DNA from: Ahrensia kielensis DSM 5890
Lineage (GTDB): Bacteria; Pseudomonadota; Alphaproteobacteria; Rhizobiales; Rhizobiaceae
DNA: 64,000 nucleotides
Assembly (NCBI RefSeq): GCF_000374465.1
Contig: NZ_KB894529.1
Span: 248,001 to 312,000 of the forward strand
Reading direction: 5' to 3'
The notes below the pieces were generated by a model. It was not told where the DNA came from and ran no database searches. It was given only the letters and a program-made list of their open reading frames with translations. Below, piece after piece: positions 20,119-28,263 of the stretch (within the stretch, counting starts at the first letter, position 1; every line of letters starts with the position of its first letter). The translations under genes were made by a program, and so were the position numbers.

Positions 20119-20673
20119 TTATTTTGCGCGGATCACGGCAATCATGCGCAGCGCACGCGTTATTGCAGCTAAAAATAGTAGGCCAAATGCGAAGGGGATT
20201 ACTGACTTGAGTATCCAACGATAGGGCAAGCCACCTGGGGATCGTGACGTCTCGCTCAGTTTGTGGGAAAATTCGACGAACGGGATGGAGCCGTTGGCGA
20301 TGATATATGCGAATGGCATAACAAGCAGGACCATAGCAAGAAGGTCAATCCAAGCGCGCCGCCGCGAGGGCCAATGTTCGGCCAAAACATCTACGCGGAC
20401 ATGTTGATCCTGCACGAGACAGTAGGACACACCAACCATGAAACTATAAGCATAAAGGTGCCACTGAACCTCTTCCATCGCCACGGAACTATTAGAAAAA
20501 ACATACCGCAATACCACATTGGTAAGTATGACGACGATGAGCAAAAGCCAGCCAACATGAGCACTCACAGCAATGAAGGTGATGATGCGTTCAATAATTC
20601 GAGTAAACAGGGGAACAGCAATGCCATCGTTCTTCAAGTCCGACGCGACTGCGTCGCTTATCAATTTAGGCAT
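20119..20673 (-). CDS. dctQ: TRAP transporter small permease (DctQ)
   Basis: A 184-residue DctQ protein with four predicted helices. The conserved segment ALRYVFSNS-like VLRYVFSNSSVAMEEVQWHL near residue 50-70 is the family hallmark, followed by YCLVQDQHVRVDVL. It forms the small membrane subunit with DctM. Gene order dctP-dctQ-dctM on the minus strand, 39 bases after dctP. Confidence 0.92.
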   Translation of the reverse strand: MPKLISDAVASDLKNDGIAVPLFTRIIERIITFIAVSAHVGWLLLIVVILTNVVLRYVFSNSSVAMEEVQWHLYAYSFMVGVSYCLVQDQHVRVDVLAEHWPSRRRAWIDLLAMVLLVMPFAYIIANGSIPFVEFSHKLSETSRSPGGLPYRWILKSVIPFAFGLLFLAAITRALRMIAVIRAK

Positions 20674-20712
20674 TCTATCCCCCTGCTTTATATTTTTATG
20701 AAACTGCCGAAC

Positions 20713-21801
20713 TTATTCGGCTGGCGCGTTTTCCCAAGTCCAGTCACGCGGCAAATAACCCAGTGAAAACCAATCGGAATTCAGTTCTTGGAAGTCCATC
20801 ATTGACGAATAGACCTTCGCGAACATCGCATCATTTTCTGATTCACGCTTCATGACAACTGCAGTTGCATCACGGAATTTTTGCAAAACATCGTCTGGAA
20901 GTTGACGCGCTTCCACGCCTTTTTCAGCGAAGGTTTTCAGAACGGCTCCCTGAAGCGCTTCTGCACGTGACATTGCGTAAGTCACACCAGCCATACATGC
21001 GTTTTCGATTTGGGCCTGTGTCGTTGAGTTCAAACCCTTCCAAACGTCTCCGTTCACATACAGGTACTGGGACGTGGACGGCTGATGCCACCCTGGAAGG
21101 TGGTAATACTTCGCAACCTGATAAAACCCAAGCTGCTCGTCGACAGTTGGCAAAGAGAACTCAGTTGCGTCAAGCACGCCGGTTTCAAGCGCTTGATACA
21201 ATTCGCCACCTGGGAGAACTGTTACAGACATTCCAACTTCTTTCATGATCTCGCCGCCCAAACCTGCGGCGCGAAACTTCAAGCCTTCAAGCTGTGCAAC
21301 GGATTCGATTGGAAACTTAAACCAGCCCGCGGCTTCAGGGCTAATAACACCACATAGGATTGGGTGAACGTTGTATGGCTCAAAAAGCTCTTCCAAAAGC
21401 TCGTTGCCGCCCCCTTGATACATCCAAGCCGTGAATTGCGCAGGCTCCAGACCAAACGGTGTAGCGCCAAATAATGCAGATGCAGGAACTTGGCCCCGTT
21501 CATATCCCATCCAGCTATAACCAGCATCGATCTGTCCCGTCGCGACGCTTTCAAAAACAGCAAGGGCAGGAATCATCTTCCCCGGTTCAAACACTTCAAA
21601 CTGTACAGCGCCGCCTGAAGAGGCACTCACACGTTCAGCAACCCATGGTAACGCATCGCCCAAAGCCGTCAGGCTGGACGAAAAGCTAATGGGCACTGCC
21701 CACTTTACGTTTTCAACTTCTTGCGCACTTACAGGCGATGCGGCTGCTGCTGCCAAAATGCTGGCACCTACAGCTCCTAAAAAATTAATCTTTACTGACA
21801 T
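20713..21801 (-). CDS. dctP: TRAP transporter periplasmic solute-binding protein (DctP)
   Basis: A 362-residue DctP/TAXI-type binding protein with a Sec signal peptide (MSVKINFLGAVGASILAAAA, cleavage likely after SPVSAQ). Core motifs: FEPGKMIPALAVFESVATGQ, the family Arg/helix segment LEGLKFRAAGLGGEIMKEVG and LPGGELYQALETGVLDATEF. The subclass resembles TakP/mannitol-chloroaromatic binders that form dimers. Start at 21801 is set by a GGAGGAAG ribosome site; the upstream ATG at 21828 is unlikely. The ligand cannot be read from sequence; the divergent GMC oxidoreductase suggests an alcohol, aldehyde or hydroxy acid. Confidence 0.9.
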   Translation of the reverse strand: MSVKINFLGAVGASILAAAAASPVSAQEVENVKWAVPISFSSSLTALGDALPWVAERVSASSGGAVQFEVFEPGKMIPALAVFESVATGQIDAGYSWMGYERGQVPASALFGATPFGLEPAQFTAWMYQGGGNELLEELFEPYNVHPILCGVISPEAAGWFKFPIESVAQLEGLKFRAAGLGGEIMKEVGMSVTVLPGGELYQALETGVLDATEFSLPTVDEQLGFYQVAKYYHLPGWHQPSTSQYLYVNGDVWKGLNSTTQAQIENACMAGVTYAMSRAEALQGAVLKTFAEKGVEARQLPDDVLQKFRDATAVVMKRESENDAMFAKVYSSMMDFQELNSDWFSLGYLPRDWTWENAPAE

Positions 21802-21874
21802 TTTCTTCCTCCCAAAATTGTTAACCAAACGACAAACTGCAGACAGCGCGTTGATTAGGTCGGATTAAGGAATA

Positions 21875-21894
21875 CATATGGACACATTCATATG
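21875..21894. promoter_or_regulatory. Candidate operator in the dctP/GMC divergent promoter region
   Basis: The 224-bp gap between the divergent dctP and GMC genes holds a paired CATATG-N8-CATATG arrangement centred 74 bases from the dctP start. Each half is itself palindromic. LysR regulators often bind in such divergent intergenic spaces, so this may be the site for the LysR of the module; the assignment is weak. Confidence 0.3.
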
Positions 21895-22025
21895 AACGAT
21901 TTTCAACATTTGATGTGCGCAATCGATCATTGTGGTTTTGTGACTGTTGAGGCTTTTGTCTACAGCGTGGATTGGGGCGCTCAGCCTTTTCCGTTAAAAC
22001 AGTTTCTAAAGCGGAGAACAACGGC

Positions 22026-23633
22026 ATGCAGGACTACGGCGAATTTGACTATGTTATTGTCGGCGCTGGCTCTGCTGGTTGCGTCCTTGCCAATCGATTA
22101 AGCGAAGATCCAAAGATGCGTGTTCTGTTGCTCGAAGCGGGTGGCAAGGACAATTATCACTGGATCCATATTCCTGTTGGATACCTATATTGCATTGGTA
22201 ATCCGCGAACCGATTGGGGATTTAAAACAGCGCCCTGTGATGGCTTAGGCGGGCGCTCGCTCTTGTATCCCCGCGGCCGAGTTTTGGGTGGATGTTCTTC
22301 CATAAATGGCATGCTTTATTTACGAGGGCAGTCGGCTGATTATGACAATTGGAAGCAAATGGGAAACGCCGGATGGGGTTGGGATGAAGTACTTCCCTAT
22401 TTCAAAAAATCCGAGGACTATTATGGCGGACCGAACGAAGCTCACGGAACTGGCGGCGAATGGCGGGTCGAAGAACAGCGCGTAAATTGGGAAATTCTGG
22501 ACGCTTGGAAAGATGCTGCAGTCGAAGCTGGCATTCCCGAAACCCAAGATTTCAACCGTGGAGATAACTATGGCGTTGGTTATTTCAAAGTGAATCAACG
22601 CAATGGATGGCGTTGGAACACCTCCAAAGGCTTCTTGCGCCCTATCAAATCCCGCCCTAATTTAGAGATCATCACACATGCACAAGCCGAGAAAATTTTG
22701 CTATCAGACAAGACTGCGAACGGCGTGCAGTTCATACGCAAAGGTATAGCGTCAAAGGTTTGCGCCAAACGCGAAGTCATCCTTGCTTCGGGCGCAATAG
22801 GCACCCCGCAACTACTACAATTGTCGGGTATAGGTCCCGGTGCGCTTTTGCAAAAACATGACATCGATGTCTTGCACGAAGCTCCCGATGTGGGTGGCAA
22901 CCTACAAGACCATTTGCAAATTCGCTGTGCCTATAAAATTCAAGGAGCAAAGACGTTAAATGTCATGGCCTCGACATTATGGGGCAAAGCAAAGATCGGG
23001 TTGGAATATGCCCTGCGTCGTACAGGTCCAATGTCCATGGCACCCAGCCAGCTCGGGGCGTTTTCCTATTCGGATGATCGCCTCTCAACACCGGATCTTG
23101 AATATCATGTTCAACCTGTAACGCTTGAAGCTTTCGGCCAAGACGCGCATGATTTTCCAGCAATAACGGCAAGTGTATGCCACCTGCGCCCCGAAAGCCG
23201 CGGCCACGTGCACATCACATCCCCCAAGGCCGATATCCACCCAGAAATTCAACCAAATTACTTGTCGACAGCGGGCGATCGACTTGTTGCGGCCAAAGCA
23301 ATCCGACAGACTCGCAAGATAATGTCGCAACCATCACTTGCCCAATACATGCCCGAGGAGTTCAAACCTGGCATGAACATGCAATCGGATGAAGAGCTAC
23401 TTGAAGGTGCCAGAAAGATTGCCTCTACGATTTTCCATCCCGTCGGAACGGCACGCATGGGAACCGACCCACGCGCCGTTGTAGACCCCCTATTGCGCGT
23501 AAACGGCATTAGGCATCTTCGGGTTGTTGATGCCTCTGTTATGCCAGCGATCACCTCGGGCAACACGAATTCCCCAACGATCATGATAGCCGAACGCGCC
23601 AGCGACCTTATCAAAGACGACGCCCGCGGATAA
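22026..23633 (+). CDS. GMC-family FAD-dependent oxidoreductase (choline/alcohol dehydrogenase-like)
   Basis: A 535-residue GMC oxidoreductase. FAD-binding [18 protein letters not shown] is at residues 9-26, GMC signature 1 ([19 protein letters not shown]) at about 83, signature 2 ([16 protein letters not shown]) at about 255, and catalytic HPVGTARMG plus SGNTNSPT in the C-terminal domain. The family oxidises primary alcohols such as choline, aliphatic alcohols or polyethylene glycol, passing electrons to a quinone or similar acceptor. The start at 22026 ([10 protein letters not shown]) fits; the frame extends 18 codons further upstream without family similarity. Divergent from the TRAP operon, so it probably acts on the imported compound. 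It is not near betB, so BetA is not claimed. Confidence 0.9.
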   Translation: MQDYGEFDYVIVGAGSAGCVLANRLSEDPKMRVLLLEAGGKDNYHWIHIPVGYLYCIGNPRTDWGFKTAPCDGLGGRSLLYPRGRVLGGCSSINGMLYLRGQSADYDNWKQMGNAGWGWDEVLPYFKKSEDYYGGPNEAHGTGGEWRVEEQRVNWEILDAWKDAAVEAGIPETQDFNRGDNYGVGYFKVNQRNGWRWNTSKGFLRPIKSRPNLEIITHAQAEKILLSDKTANGVQFIRKGIASKVCAKREVILASGAIGTPQLLQLSGIGPGALLQKHDIDVLHEAPDVGGNLQDHLQIRCAYKIQGAKTLNVMASTLWGKAKIGLEYALRRTGPMSMAPSQLGAFSYSDDRLSTPDLEYHVQPVTLEAFGQDAHDFPAITASVCHLRPESRGHVHITSPKADIHPEIQPNYLSTAGDRLVAAKAIRQTRKIMSQPSLAQYMPEEFKPGMNMQSDEELLEGARKIASTIFHPVGTARMGTDPRAVVDPLLRVNGIRHLRVVDASVMPAITSGNTNSPTIMIAERASDLIKDDARG

Positions 23634-23882
23634 ACTTAGCTGCCAAGATATGTGCTCCGCCTAAAGCGCGATAAAAAATTCACCTGCCATTAATAATGGG
23701 GCATTCAAACGTTTATACCGGAGCTAATTTATATCCGCACTTTATCTGAGCGTGAAATATATAAAATTCTGAATAGAGTTTCCCGTTTAAATAGAGGCAA
23801 CTAATCCACTCCGAAAAGTGACAAAAAGCTAAAACGCACACAAAAGCGTAATGCTAATTTTTAAAACATCTATAAATCATTG

Positions 23883-23933
23883 AAAAAGTGGTGCCCGAGG
23901 GCGGATTTGAACCACCGACACGCGGATTTTCAA
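23883..23933. repeat. Left attachment site, copy of the tRNA-Phe 3' half
   Basis: 51 bases identical to 33745-33795. It reproduces the tRNA 3' end, T arm, variable loop and half the anticodon stem-loop, and stops at the anticodon (GATTTTCAA), after which left and right copies diverge. This is the usual crossover footprint of tRNA-targeting tyrosine integrases. The 250 bp between the GMC gene and this repeat show no gene. Confidence 0.95.
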
Positions 23934-23972
23934 GATTATACTGAACGTTGTTTTTAAATGATTATTACAATT

Positions 23973-23991
23973 ATGTTGCACCTATGTCGCA
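23973..23991 (+). promoter_or_regulatory. Pair of putative integrase arm-binding sites (left)
   Basis: ATGTTGCA at 23973 and ATGTCGCA at 23984 are direct repeats 11 bp apart, directly against the integrase stop codon and about 40 bp inside the left repeat. The same two octamers recur in the opposite order at the other end of the element, as expected for arm-type sites bound by the integrase N-terminal domain. Confidence 0.55.
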
Positions 23992-25161
23992 TCACCCTAA
24001 CAATGCGGCCTGAGCTTTAGCCAATTCACCACCGTTGTCATTAGATGGGAATAGGTGTCCATAAACGTCAAGCGTCATAGCGATAGTTGAGTGCCCTAGC
24101 CTTTCCTGAACCACCTTAGCAGGCAATCCTAATCCACCATCCTCAGGTCGATTGATGCACCATGACGCATAGAAGTGCCTAAGCGCATGAAGGCCCGTAT
24201 ATTTGGCTTCGCCTTTATCATCGACAATGCCAGCCTTTTCCCATGCAGGGATTAAACCGCGACGGCGAATGTTTGTCAGGCTTTCGATGTTTCCAGCACC
24301 CGTAGGAAACACTAAGGCTAATGATCCAGCCGGACAGCGCTCTTTCCATTCACTGAGAACTTCAACCACCATCGGCGGTAAGGGGATTGTGCGTTGACCT
24401 GCAAGCGACTTAGGCGAACCAATTTGATTATATCTGTCAGCACGCTTTGAGACTGTAATCTTGGACTTGTTTAAATCAACGTCAGACCATGTGAGGCCGC
24501 GCAATTCGCTGGATCGCATACCAGTAAAGATTGCAGTGATAAGGATAGGCTTCCACACACCCGACAGAACGCCAACCAGCGCCTTTATTTCATGGGGATG
24601 GGGAATGTCTATGCCAGCCCGTAGGCGGCTCTTGTGGCGGCTTGCAGTGTCATGGCTGGACTTTCTACGCCTAGTGCTTCGCATGTCCCTCACAACGTTC
24701 CTTGCCACTAATCCGCGCTCCTGAGCATCGGCAAGGATAGAGCCAAACGAAACCATGACTTTTCGGACCATAGCTTGTGAGCGGCCTTGCGTTGCCAGAT
24801 CATCTTCAAATTGACGCACGATAGGGATTGAAAGCTTAGATAAGTTCAGAGCGCCGATAAGCGGCTCTATGTGCAGTCTGACATGCTGCTGATATTGATT
24901 AGCCGTTGATCGCTCTAATCCAGCTGCATCACCAGCCGCAAGCCATAATTGAGCGGCTTGGCTTACAGTGGCACTATCCCTTTCAGCTACATGGCGACCT
25001 TCGCGAACTTCTATGGATGCAGTGGCAGCGAACTTGTCAGCGTCTTTTTTCAGCTTGAAGGATTTGAGGCGGCGTTTGCCACTAGCATCGGCATAATCAA
25101 CAACCCATGCAGTCTTTTCCTCAGCCTTGGCATTAGACCATGTGCGCTTGCGGACACTCAT
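23992..25161 (-). CDS. int: Tyrosine recombinase/integrase
   Basis: A 389-residue phage-type integrase. Residues 1-60 are an arm-binding-like N-terminal domain, about 65-165 the core-binding SAM-like domain, and about 190-375 the catalytic domain with the full residue set: Arg in FTGMRSSELRG, Lys in the beta-hairpin region near NQIGSPKSLAG, His-x-x-Arg in LHALRHFYAS, His in ERLGHSTIAMT and nucleophile Tyr in DVYGHLFPS. It should integrate and excise the element at tRNA-Phe. It reads towards the left att site, at the end away from the intact tRNA. Its start overlaps the repressor gene stop by four bases, so the two are co-transcribed. Confidence 0.96.
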   Translation of the reverse strand: MSVRKRTWSNAKAEEKTAWVVDYADASGKRRLKSFKLKKDADKFAATASIEVREGRHVAERDSATVSQAAQLWLAAGDAAGLERSTANQYQQHVRLHIEPLIGALNLSKLSIPIVRQFEDDLATQGRSQAMVRKVMVSFGSILADAQERGLVARNVVRDMRSTRRRKSSHDTASRHKSRLRAGIDIPHPHEIKALVGVLSGVWKPILITAIFTGMRSSELRGLTWSDVDLNKSKITVSKRADRYNQIGSPKSLAGQRTIPLPPMVVEVLSEWKERCPAGSLALVFPTGAGNIESLTNIRRRGLIPAWEKAGIVDDKGEAKYTGLHALRHFYASWCINRPEDGGLGLPAKVVQERLGHSTIAMTLDVYGHLFPSNDNGGELAKAQAALLG

Positions 25162-25667
25162 TTCTTGTCTTCTTTAGAGATACTATATCGTACTTTCCCT
25201 TTGATCCCCTCTATTTTTCCTTTGCCTTTGCTAGTTGGAGTGTATTTCCCTCCTTCAAATTCAGTCTGCATTTCAACTTTGGTCGATAGATCGATCTCAC
25301 CCTTGGCGATCTGTGCCTTTAGAGCCTCAACCGCTTTGGTCATGCTCGGCGGATTACCCTCGGCATCTTTTTGAATGTTTTCAAAGAAATTTATCAGATC
25401 ACCGACGGTAAGCTGCGGCGGCGGATAAGCTTTATCTAATGCGGACACCACCTCATCTCGCAGTGAGCGCCCACTAATTTTGGCTGCATTTTGCACCCTA
25501 TCTCTGAGACCGAGCGGTAACTGAACTCGCGTGTTGTCAAAGCTATTTTGCAGACGCGCTATAATTTCTGCCGTCATACTGCGGTTGTTAGTTTTCGCCT
25601 CATCCTCAACGAGTTTCTTCAACTCTTCAGGAATCCGAAGCCTAAAATGTAAATCTTCTCTTGCCAT
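25158..25667 (-). CDS. Arc-family protein with two ribbon-helix-helix domains, probable repressor
   Basis: A 169-residue protein with two RHH units: residues 4-45 (DLHFRLRIPEELKKLVEDEA, then NRSMTAEIIARL) and about 47-83 (VQLPLGLRDRVQNAAKISGR, then SLRDEVVSAL). Tandem Arc repeats make a single chain behave like an Arc dimer. The rest (about 85-169) is a charged tail of unknown role. It is divergent from the AlpA-like gene over a 100-bp region with four ATGCCnCAC repeats, one of which overlaps its own start codon, so autoregulation and control of the rightward genes is likely (inference). It plausibly replaces a CI-type repressor. Confidence 0.85.
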   Translation of the reverse strand: MAREDLHFRLRIPEELKKLVEDEAKTNNRSMTAEIIARLQNSFDNTRVQLPLGLRDRVQNAAKISGRSLRDEVVSALDKAYPPPQLTVGDLINFFENIQKDAEGNPPSMTKAVEALKAQIAKGEIDLSTKVEMQTEFEGGKYTPTSKGKGKIEGIKGKVRYSISKEDKK

Positions 25668-25735
25668 GCCTCACCAATGACACACAAACCAGTTGACAGC
25701 AATGCCCCACGTATGCCACACATTACATGCCACAC
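25666..25735. promoter_or_regulatory. Repeated ATGCCnCAC operator-like sites in the divergent control region
   Basis: Four direct copies: ATGCCTCAC at 25666, ATGCCCCAC at 25702, ATGCCACAC at 25713 and ATGCCACAC at 25727, plus related GTGACACACC after the last. A TTGACA (25693-25698) lies between the first and second. The cluster fills the gap between the RHH repressor and the AlpA-like gene, so it is the most likely switch of the element. Confidence 0.6.
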
Positions 25736-25769
25736 ACGTGACACACCGTCAAATAGCAAAGGGCATATT

Positions 25770-25958
25770 ATGCAGGCAAACCACGAACAAATACAATTGA
25801 TTTGGGGAGGGGCTGAGATTGCGAAGGTCATTGGCCGTTCATCTAGATCAACCTTTCACATGCTTGAAAACGGCGACATACCCGCAAAAAAAGTATGCGG
25901 TCGATGGGTAGCTGAGCGCGGCAAGCTGATAGCGTTTTTTTTGGAGGACGCTGAATGA
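25770..25958 (+). CDS. Small helix-turn-helix DNA-binding protein (AlpA/excisionase-like)
   Basis: A 62-residue protein with IWGGAEIAKVIGRSSRSTFH then MLENGDIPAKKVCGRWVAER, the helix-turn-helix plus wing of MerR-like AlpA/Xis proteins common at the start of the rightward operon in satellites and prophages. The start at 25770 follows AAAGGG; the longer frame from 25677 runs through the operator repeats and is rejected. It overlaps the next gene by four bases. Likely roles are directionality factor or activator of the element; which one is not decidable. Confidence 0.75.
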   Translation: MQANHEQIQLIWGGAEIAKVIGRSSRSTFHMLENGDIPAKKVCGRWVAERGKLIAFFLEDAE

Positions 25959-26158
25959 CGACTAAAGCGGAAATACTCAAAAGCATCCGCGCAAAGTGTC
26001 TCGATTGCTCAGGCGGCTATGCGTCAGAAATCACATTATGTCCCGTACAGGCGTGCAGCTTACACCCTTACCGTACAGGCCGTGACCCAAACCCTGCCAG
26101 AACAGGCAATATCAAAAATCTATCGTCTGTGGGGGAAGCAAGGGAAATAGCACAATGA
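25955..26158 (+). CDS. Small Cys-rich phage-type protein (zinc-knuckle-like)
   Basis: A 67-residue protein with the pattern IRAKCLDCSGGYASEITLC followed by PVQACSLHPYRTGRDP: CxxC, then C-x4-C, forming a probable zinc site. Very similar short proteins recur in phages and islands of many bacteria; function is unknown. GGAGG lies seven bases before the ATG, which overlaps the stop of the AlpA-like gene. Confidence 0.8.
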   Translation: MTTKAEILKSIRAKCLDCSGGYASEITLCPVQACSLHPYRTGRDPNPARTGNIKNLSSVGEAREIAQ

Positions 26159-26237
26159 GCGCACTTAAAAAAATGGCCCGATCTAGCGCCAACTGGATCG
26201 AGCCTGTTCAAAATATTTAACCACCACGGAGAAACAA

Positions 26238-26597
26238 ATGAACAAGACAGTCAATATCAATGAAATCACTAATGGCGCAACCGTCGATCTAGGAAAACTA
26301 ACACCGCCGCGGGCAAGCCTGAAACATAGCAATATATCAGAAGCTCAGATTGAAAAACTCTGGGATGCTGTCACTGATATGGAAGTACCATTGAGGGAGG
26401 TTACAGATTTCCTGCAAGGGCTATTCATGATTGCTATCAACTTAGATGAAGAATCGGCAAGTCCCATTATGACAATTGCCGCAAAAGCTAAAGACTTATG
26501 TATTCGATTGGAAGAAGAAAGAGGGCTATGTTTCCATACACTGCATAAGGTAAAGTTTGGAGAAAAGCAGACTGTTGCTGATGAGGTGACAGCATGA
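26238..26597 (+). CDS. Hypothetical protein of the element
   Basis: A 119-residue acidic, mostly helical soluble protein with no recognised domain. GGAG stands eight bases before the ATG. Its end overlaps the next ORF by four bases (ATGA), which marks it as part of the rightward operon from 25770 to 27583. Confidence 0.7.
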   Translation: MNKTVNINEITNGATVDLGKLTPPRASLKHSNISEAQIEKLWDAVTDMEVPLREVTDFLQGLFMIAINLDEESASPIMTIAAKAKDLCIRLEEERGLCFHTLHKVKFGEKQTVADEVTA

Positions 26598-26896
26598 GCG
26601 ATGCATCTCTTTTAGACCTTGGTAATCAGCTATCCCAAGCATATCAGCAGCAAGTTCTTAATGCTGAGGCACCGGACGACCGTTATAATCCAGCATATGA
26701 GAAATCATGGGCGATTGTTAGCAAGATTGACTGCACCCCAGCGACAACACTTGAAGGCTTGAAGGTTAAAGCACAGGCGCTTTTATGGTGTCGGGGTGGC
26801 GTCAATTACGTTGATTGCATGGGTGACGATACAACTGACATGCGACTAATCGGATCAATCCTTGATGGACTTCATAAGATCGAGGTCTCAGCATGA
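26594..26896 (+). CDS. Hypothetical phage-type protein
   Basis: A 100-residue soluble protein. The segment SKIDCTPATTLEGLKVKAQA resembles short unnamed proteins often seen in rhizobial prophages and islands, but no function is known. Overlaps both neighbours by four bases, so it is translationally coupled. Confidence 0.72.
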   Translation: MSDASLLDLGNQLSQAYQQQVLNAEAPDDRYNPAYEKSWAIVSKIDCTPATTLEGLKVKAQALLWCRGGVNYVDCMGDDTTDMRLIGSILDGLHKIEVSA

Positions 26897-27087
26897 CAGG
26901 TATCGATCACGAACACACAGCAGAGATTGATGAGGCAGGCCGCTGGCTTGCTTCACTAAGTCCCTCAGAGAGCCAAGCACAAGCCTCACTCAGAGAAATG
27001 TGCGCTCGGTTTAACCTCACTATACCACAAGCATGTGAGGCCGTTGCACAAGCACTCCAAGCAACACGTGAGGTGCACGATGAGTAA
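26893..27087 (+). CDS. Hypothetical small protein
   Basis: A 64-residue acidic helical protein without recognised domain. Coupled to the gene before it (ATGA overlap) and overlapping the winged-helix gene after it by eight bases. Its place suggests a regulatory or accessory replication role, which is only inference. Confidence 0.62.
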   Translation: MTGIDHEHTAEIDEAGRWLASLSPSESQAQASLREMCARFNLTIPQACEAVAQALQATREVHDE

Positions 27088-27583
27088 ACAGGCTGGTCAA
27101 AAAAAGAAATCTAGTGGCCATTTTATAATGTTGGATAAATGGCTGATAGATAGCACTGCTTGGAAATCCCTCGACCCTTCCGAACGAGCCACGTATTTAG
27201 AATTTAAGAGAAGATATTACGGCACAAATAATGGTGAGTTAGCCCTATCGGTGCGGACCGTTGCAGATGAAATCCACGTGGGCAAATCTACAGCATCAAG
27301 ATGCATTCAAACACTTCTAGAGCGTGGCTTTATTGAGCTTGTGAAGGCCAGCAGCTTTCACAATAAAGTTCGCATGGCGGCTGAATATCGGCTTACTGAG
27401 TGCTTTTGTAACAAGACCAATAAGCCAGCAAGTAAGGCTTTCATGAAGTGGACTAAAGAAAATCCACGGTCCCACCTCAAGGACAGTACAGTCCCACCTC
27501 AGGTACAAACTTCACAAATCAGACCTCGAAAGGGCGTTCACAGTCCCATGTCAGGTACTGAAAGGGAGGTTTTAGCATCATGA
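27080..27583 (+). CDS. Winged-helix protein, possible replication initiator of the element
   Basis: A 167-residue protein. Residues 10-110 fit a winged-helix domain of the kind seen in phage and plasmid replication proteins: FIMLDKWLIDSTAWKSLDPS, LEFKRRYYGTNNGELALSVR and then IHVGKSTASRCIQTLLERGF. The C-terminal 55 residues are low complexity, and the underlying DNA carries three of four direct repeats (see 27468-27602). An initiator whose coding end holds its own iterons is a known arrangement in phages and plasmids. The function is inferred; a transcriptional regulator is the other option. Start at 27080 is set by overlap with the preceding stop; the frame extends to 27035 without support. 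Confidence 0.75.
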   Translation: MSKQAGQKKKSSGHFIMLDKWLIDSTAWKSLDPSERATYLEFKRRYYGTNNGELALSVRTVADEIHVGKSTASRCIQTLLERGFIELVKASSFHNKVRMAAEYRLTECFCNKTNKPASKAFMKWTKENPRSHLKDSTVPPQVQTSQIRPRKGVHSPMSGTEREVLAS

Positions 27584-27602
27584 ACGGTCCCACCTCAGGT
27601 AC
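27468..27602 (+). repeat. Four iteron-like direct repeats, candidate replication origin
   Basis: Copies of RGTCCCACCTCAGGTAC at 27468 (tail diverged to AAGGAC), 27490, 27542 (ATG for ACC) and 27586. Each core holds the odd palindrome ACCTCAGGT. Start-to-start distances are 22, 52 and 44 bp, close to whole helical turns. Three lie in the 3' part of the winged-helix gene and one just after its stop, so they are likely binding sites for that protein. Confidence 0.6.
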
Positions 27603-27634
27603 ACATATAGATATATACCATAGGGCATTAGCTA

Positions 27635-27928
27635 ATGAGCAACGATAGAACCCTTCCATTATTCAACTGGATTCCACCAGTAAAAATCATTCCCTTTCCA
27701 GCAAGCAAACAGATCGGGAAAGCTCGTCATGTTGCACGTCTTTTCATGAACAAAACCACTGAGAGGGCGCAAGCTTCTTATTGGGAACAGACTGAAACTT
27801 CAATTCGAAAGAGGTTGGAAAAAATCGGGTTGGCTGATGATGAAATTGAACGTCAGGTTCAATCTTTCACCGCGACCGTTCAGAGAGAAGTTGACTTGCT
27901 TTGTCACCGTGAGGGCATGCGCAAATGA
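27635..27928 (+). CDS. DUF6074 family protein
   Basis: A 97-residue protein with LPLFNWIPPVKIIPFPASKQIGKARHVA (in part: FNWIPPVKIIPFP) and then MNKTTERAQASYWEQ, the pattern of DUF6074 proteins that are common in rhizobial prophages and islands. Function unknown. It overlaps the DUF6950 gene by four bases. Confidence 0.78.
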   Translation: MSNDRTLPLFNWIPPVKIIPFPASKQIGKARHVARLFMNKTTERAQASYWEQTETSIRKRLEKIGLADDEIERQVQSFTATVQREVDLLCHREGMRK

Positions 27929-28263
27929 TAGAACGTCAAAACAGACTTCGTGAATTTCTATCTCATGTGGAAAGCAAACCTGTTGAGTGGGGTATTGATG
28001 ATTGCACCGCGTTTGCATCGAATTGGGTGCTTGGTGAAACAGGCGAGAAAATAGAACTTCCAAAGTACAGCACTCAAAGAGAAGCCACACGCTTGATAGT
28101 TGAACATGGCGGCTTGATCGAGGCATGGCATAACCACTTGCCATTGATCTGTCCGCTTGTCGGTGTGCCTGAGCTTGGCGACATTGGTATCATTCCAACA
28201 AGAAACTTCGGTGATGCTGGTGTAATCTTCGCGCAAAATGGAGCGTGCATTTGGAGGAGTTAA
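27925..28263 (+). CDS. DUF6950 family protein (NlpC/P60-like fold), short C-terminus
   Basis: A 112-residue protein. Residues 1-40 (REFLSHVESKPVEWGIDDCT then AFASNWVLGETGEK) carry the Cys of the W-G-x-x-D-C motif typical of DUF6950, and GDIGIIPTRNFGDAGVIFA is the later conserved strand pair. Family members are found in phages and gene transfer agents and are distantly like NlpC/P60 cysteine peptidases. The usual C-terminal strand after the last motif is missing here, so the gene may be slightly truncated. A tail- or wall-related protein in an element without tail genes is unexpected. Confidence 0.75.
   Translation: MIERQNRLREFLSHVESKPVEWGIDDCTAFASNWVLGETGEKIELPKYSTQREATRLIVEHGGLIEAWHNHLPLICPLVGVPELGDIGIIPTRNFGDAGVIFAQNGACIWRS

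Noticed and set aside
26155-26220. 21-codon ORF starting in an ATGA overlap
   Set aside because: Too short to support and no conserved feature, although a coupled mini-gene or a remnant cannot be excluded.
27468-27602. Repeats considered as a CRISPR array
   Set aside because: Units are only 17 bases, imperfect, unevenly spaced and partly coding; no cas genes are near.
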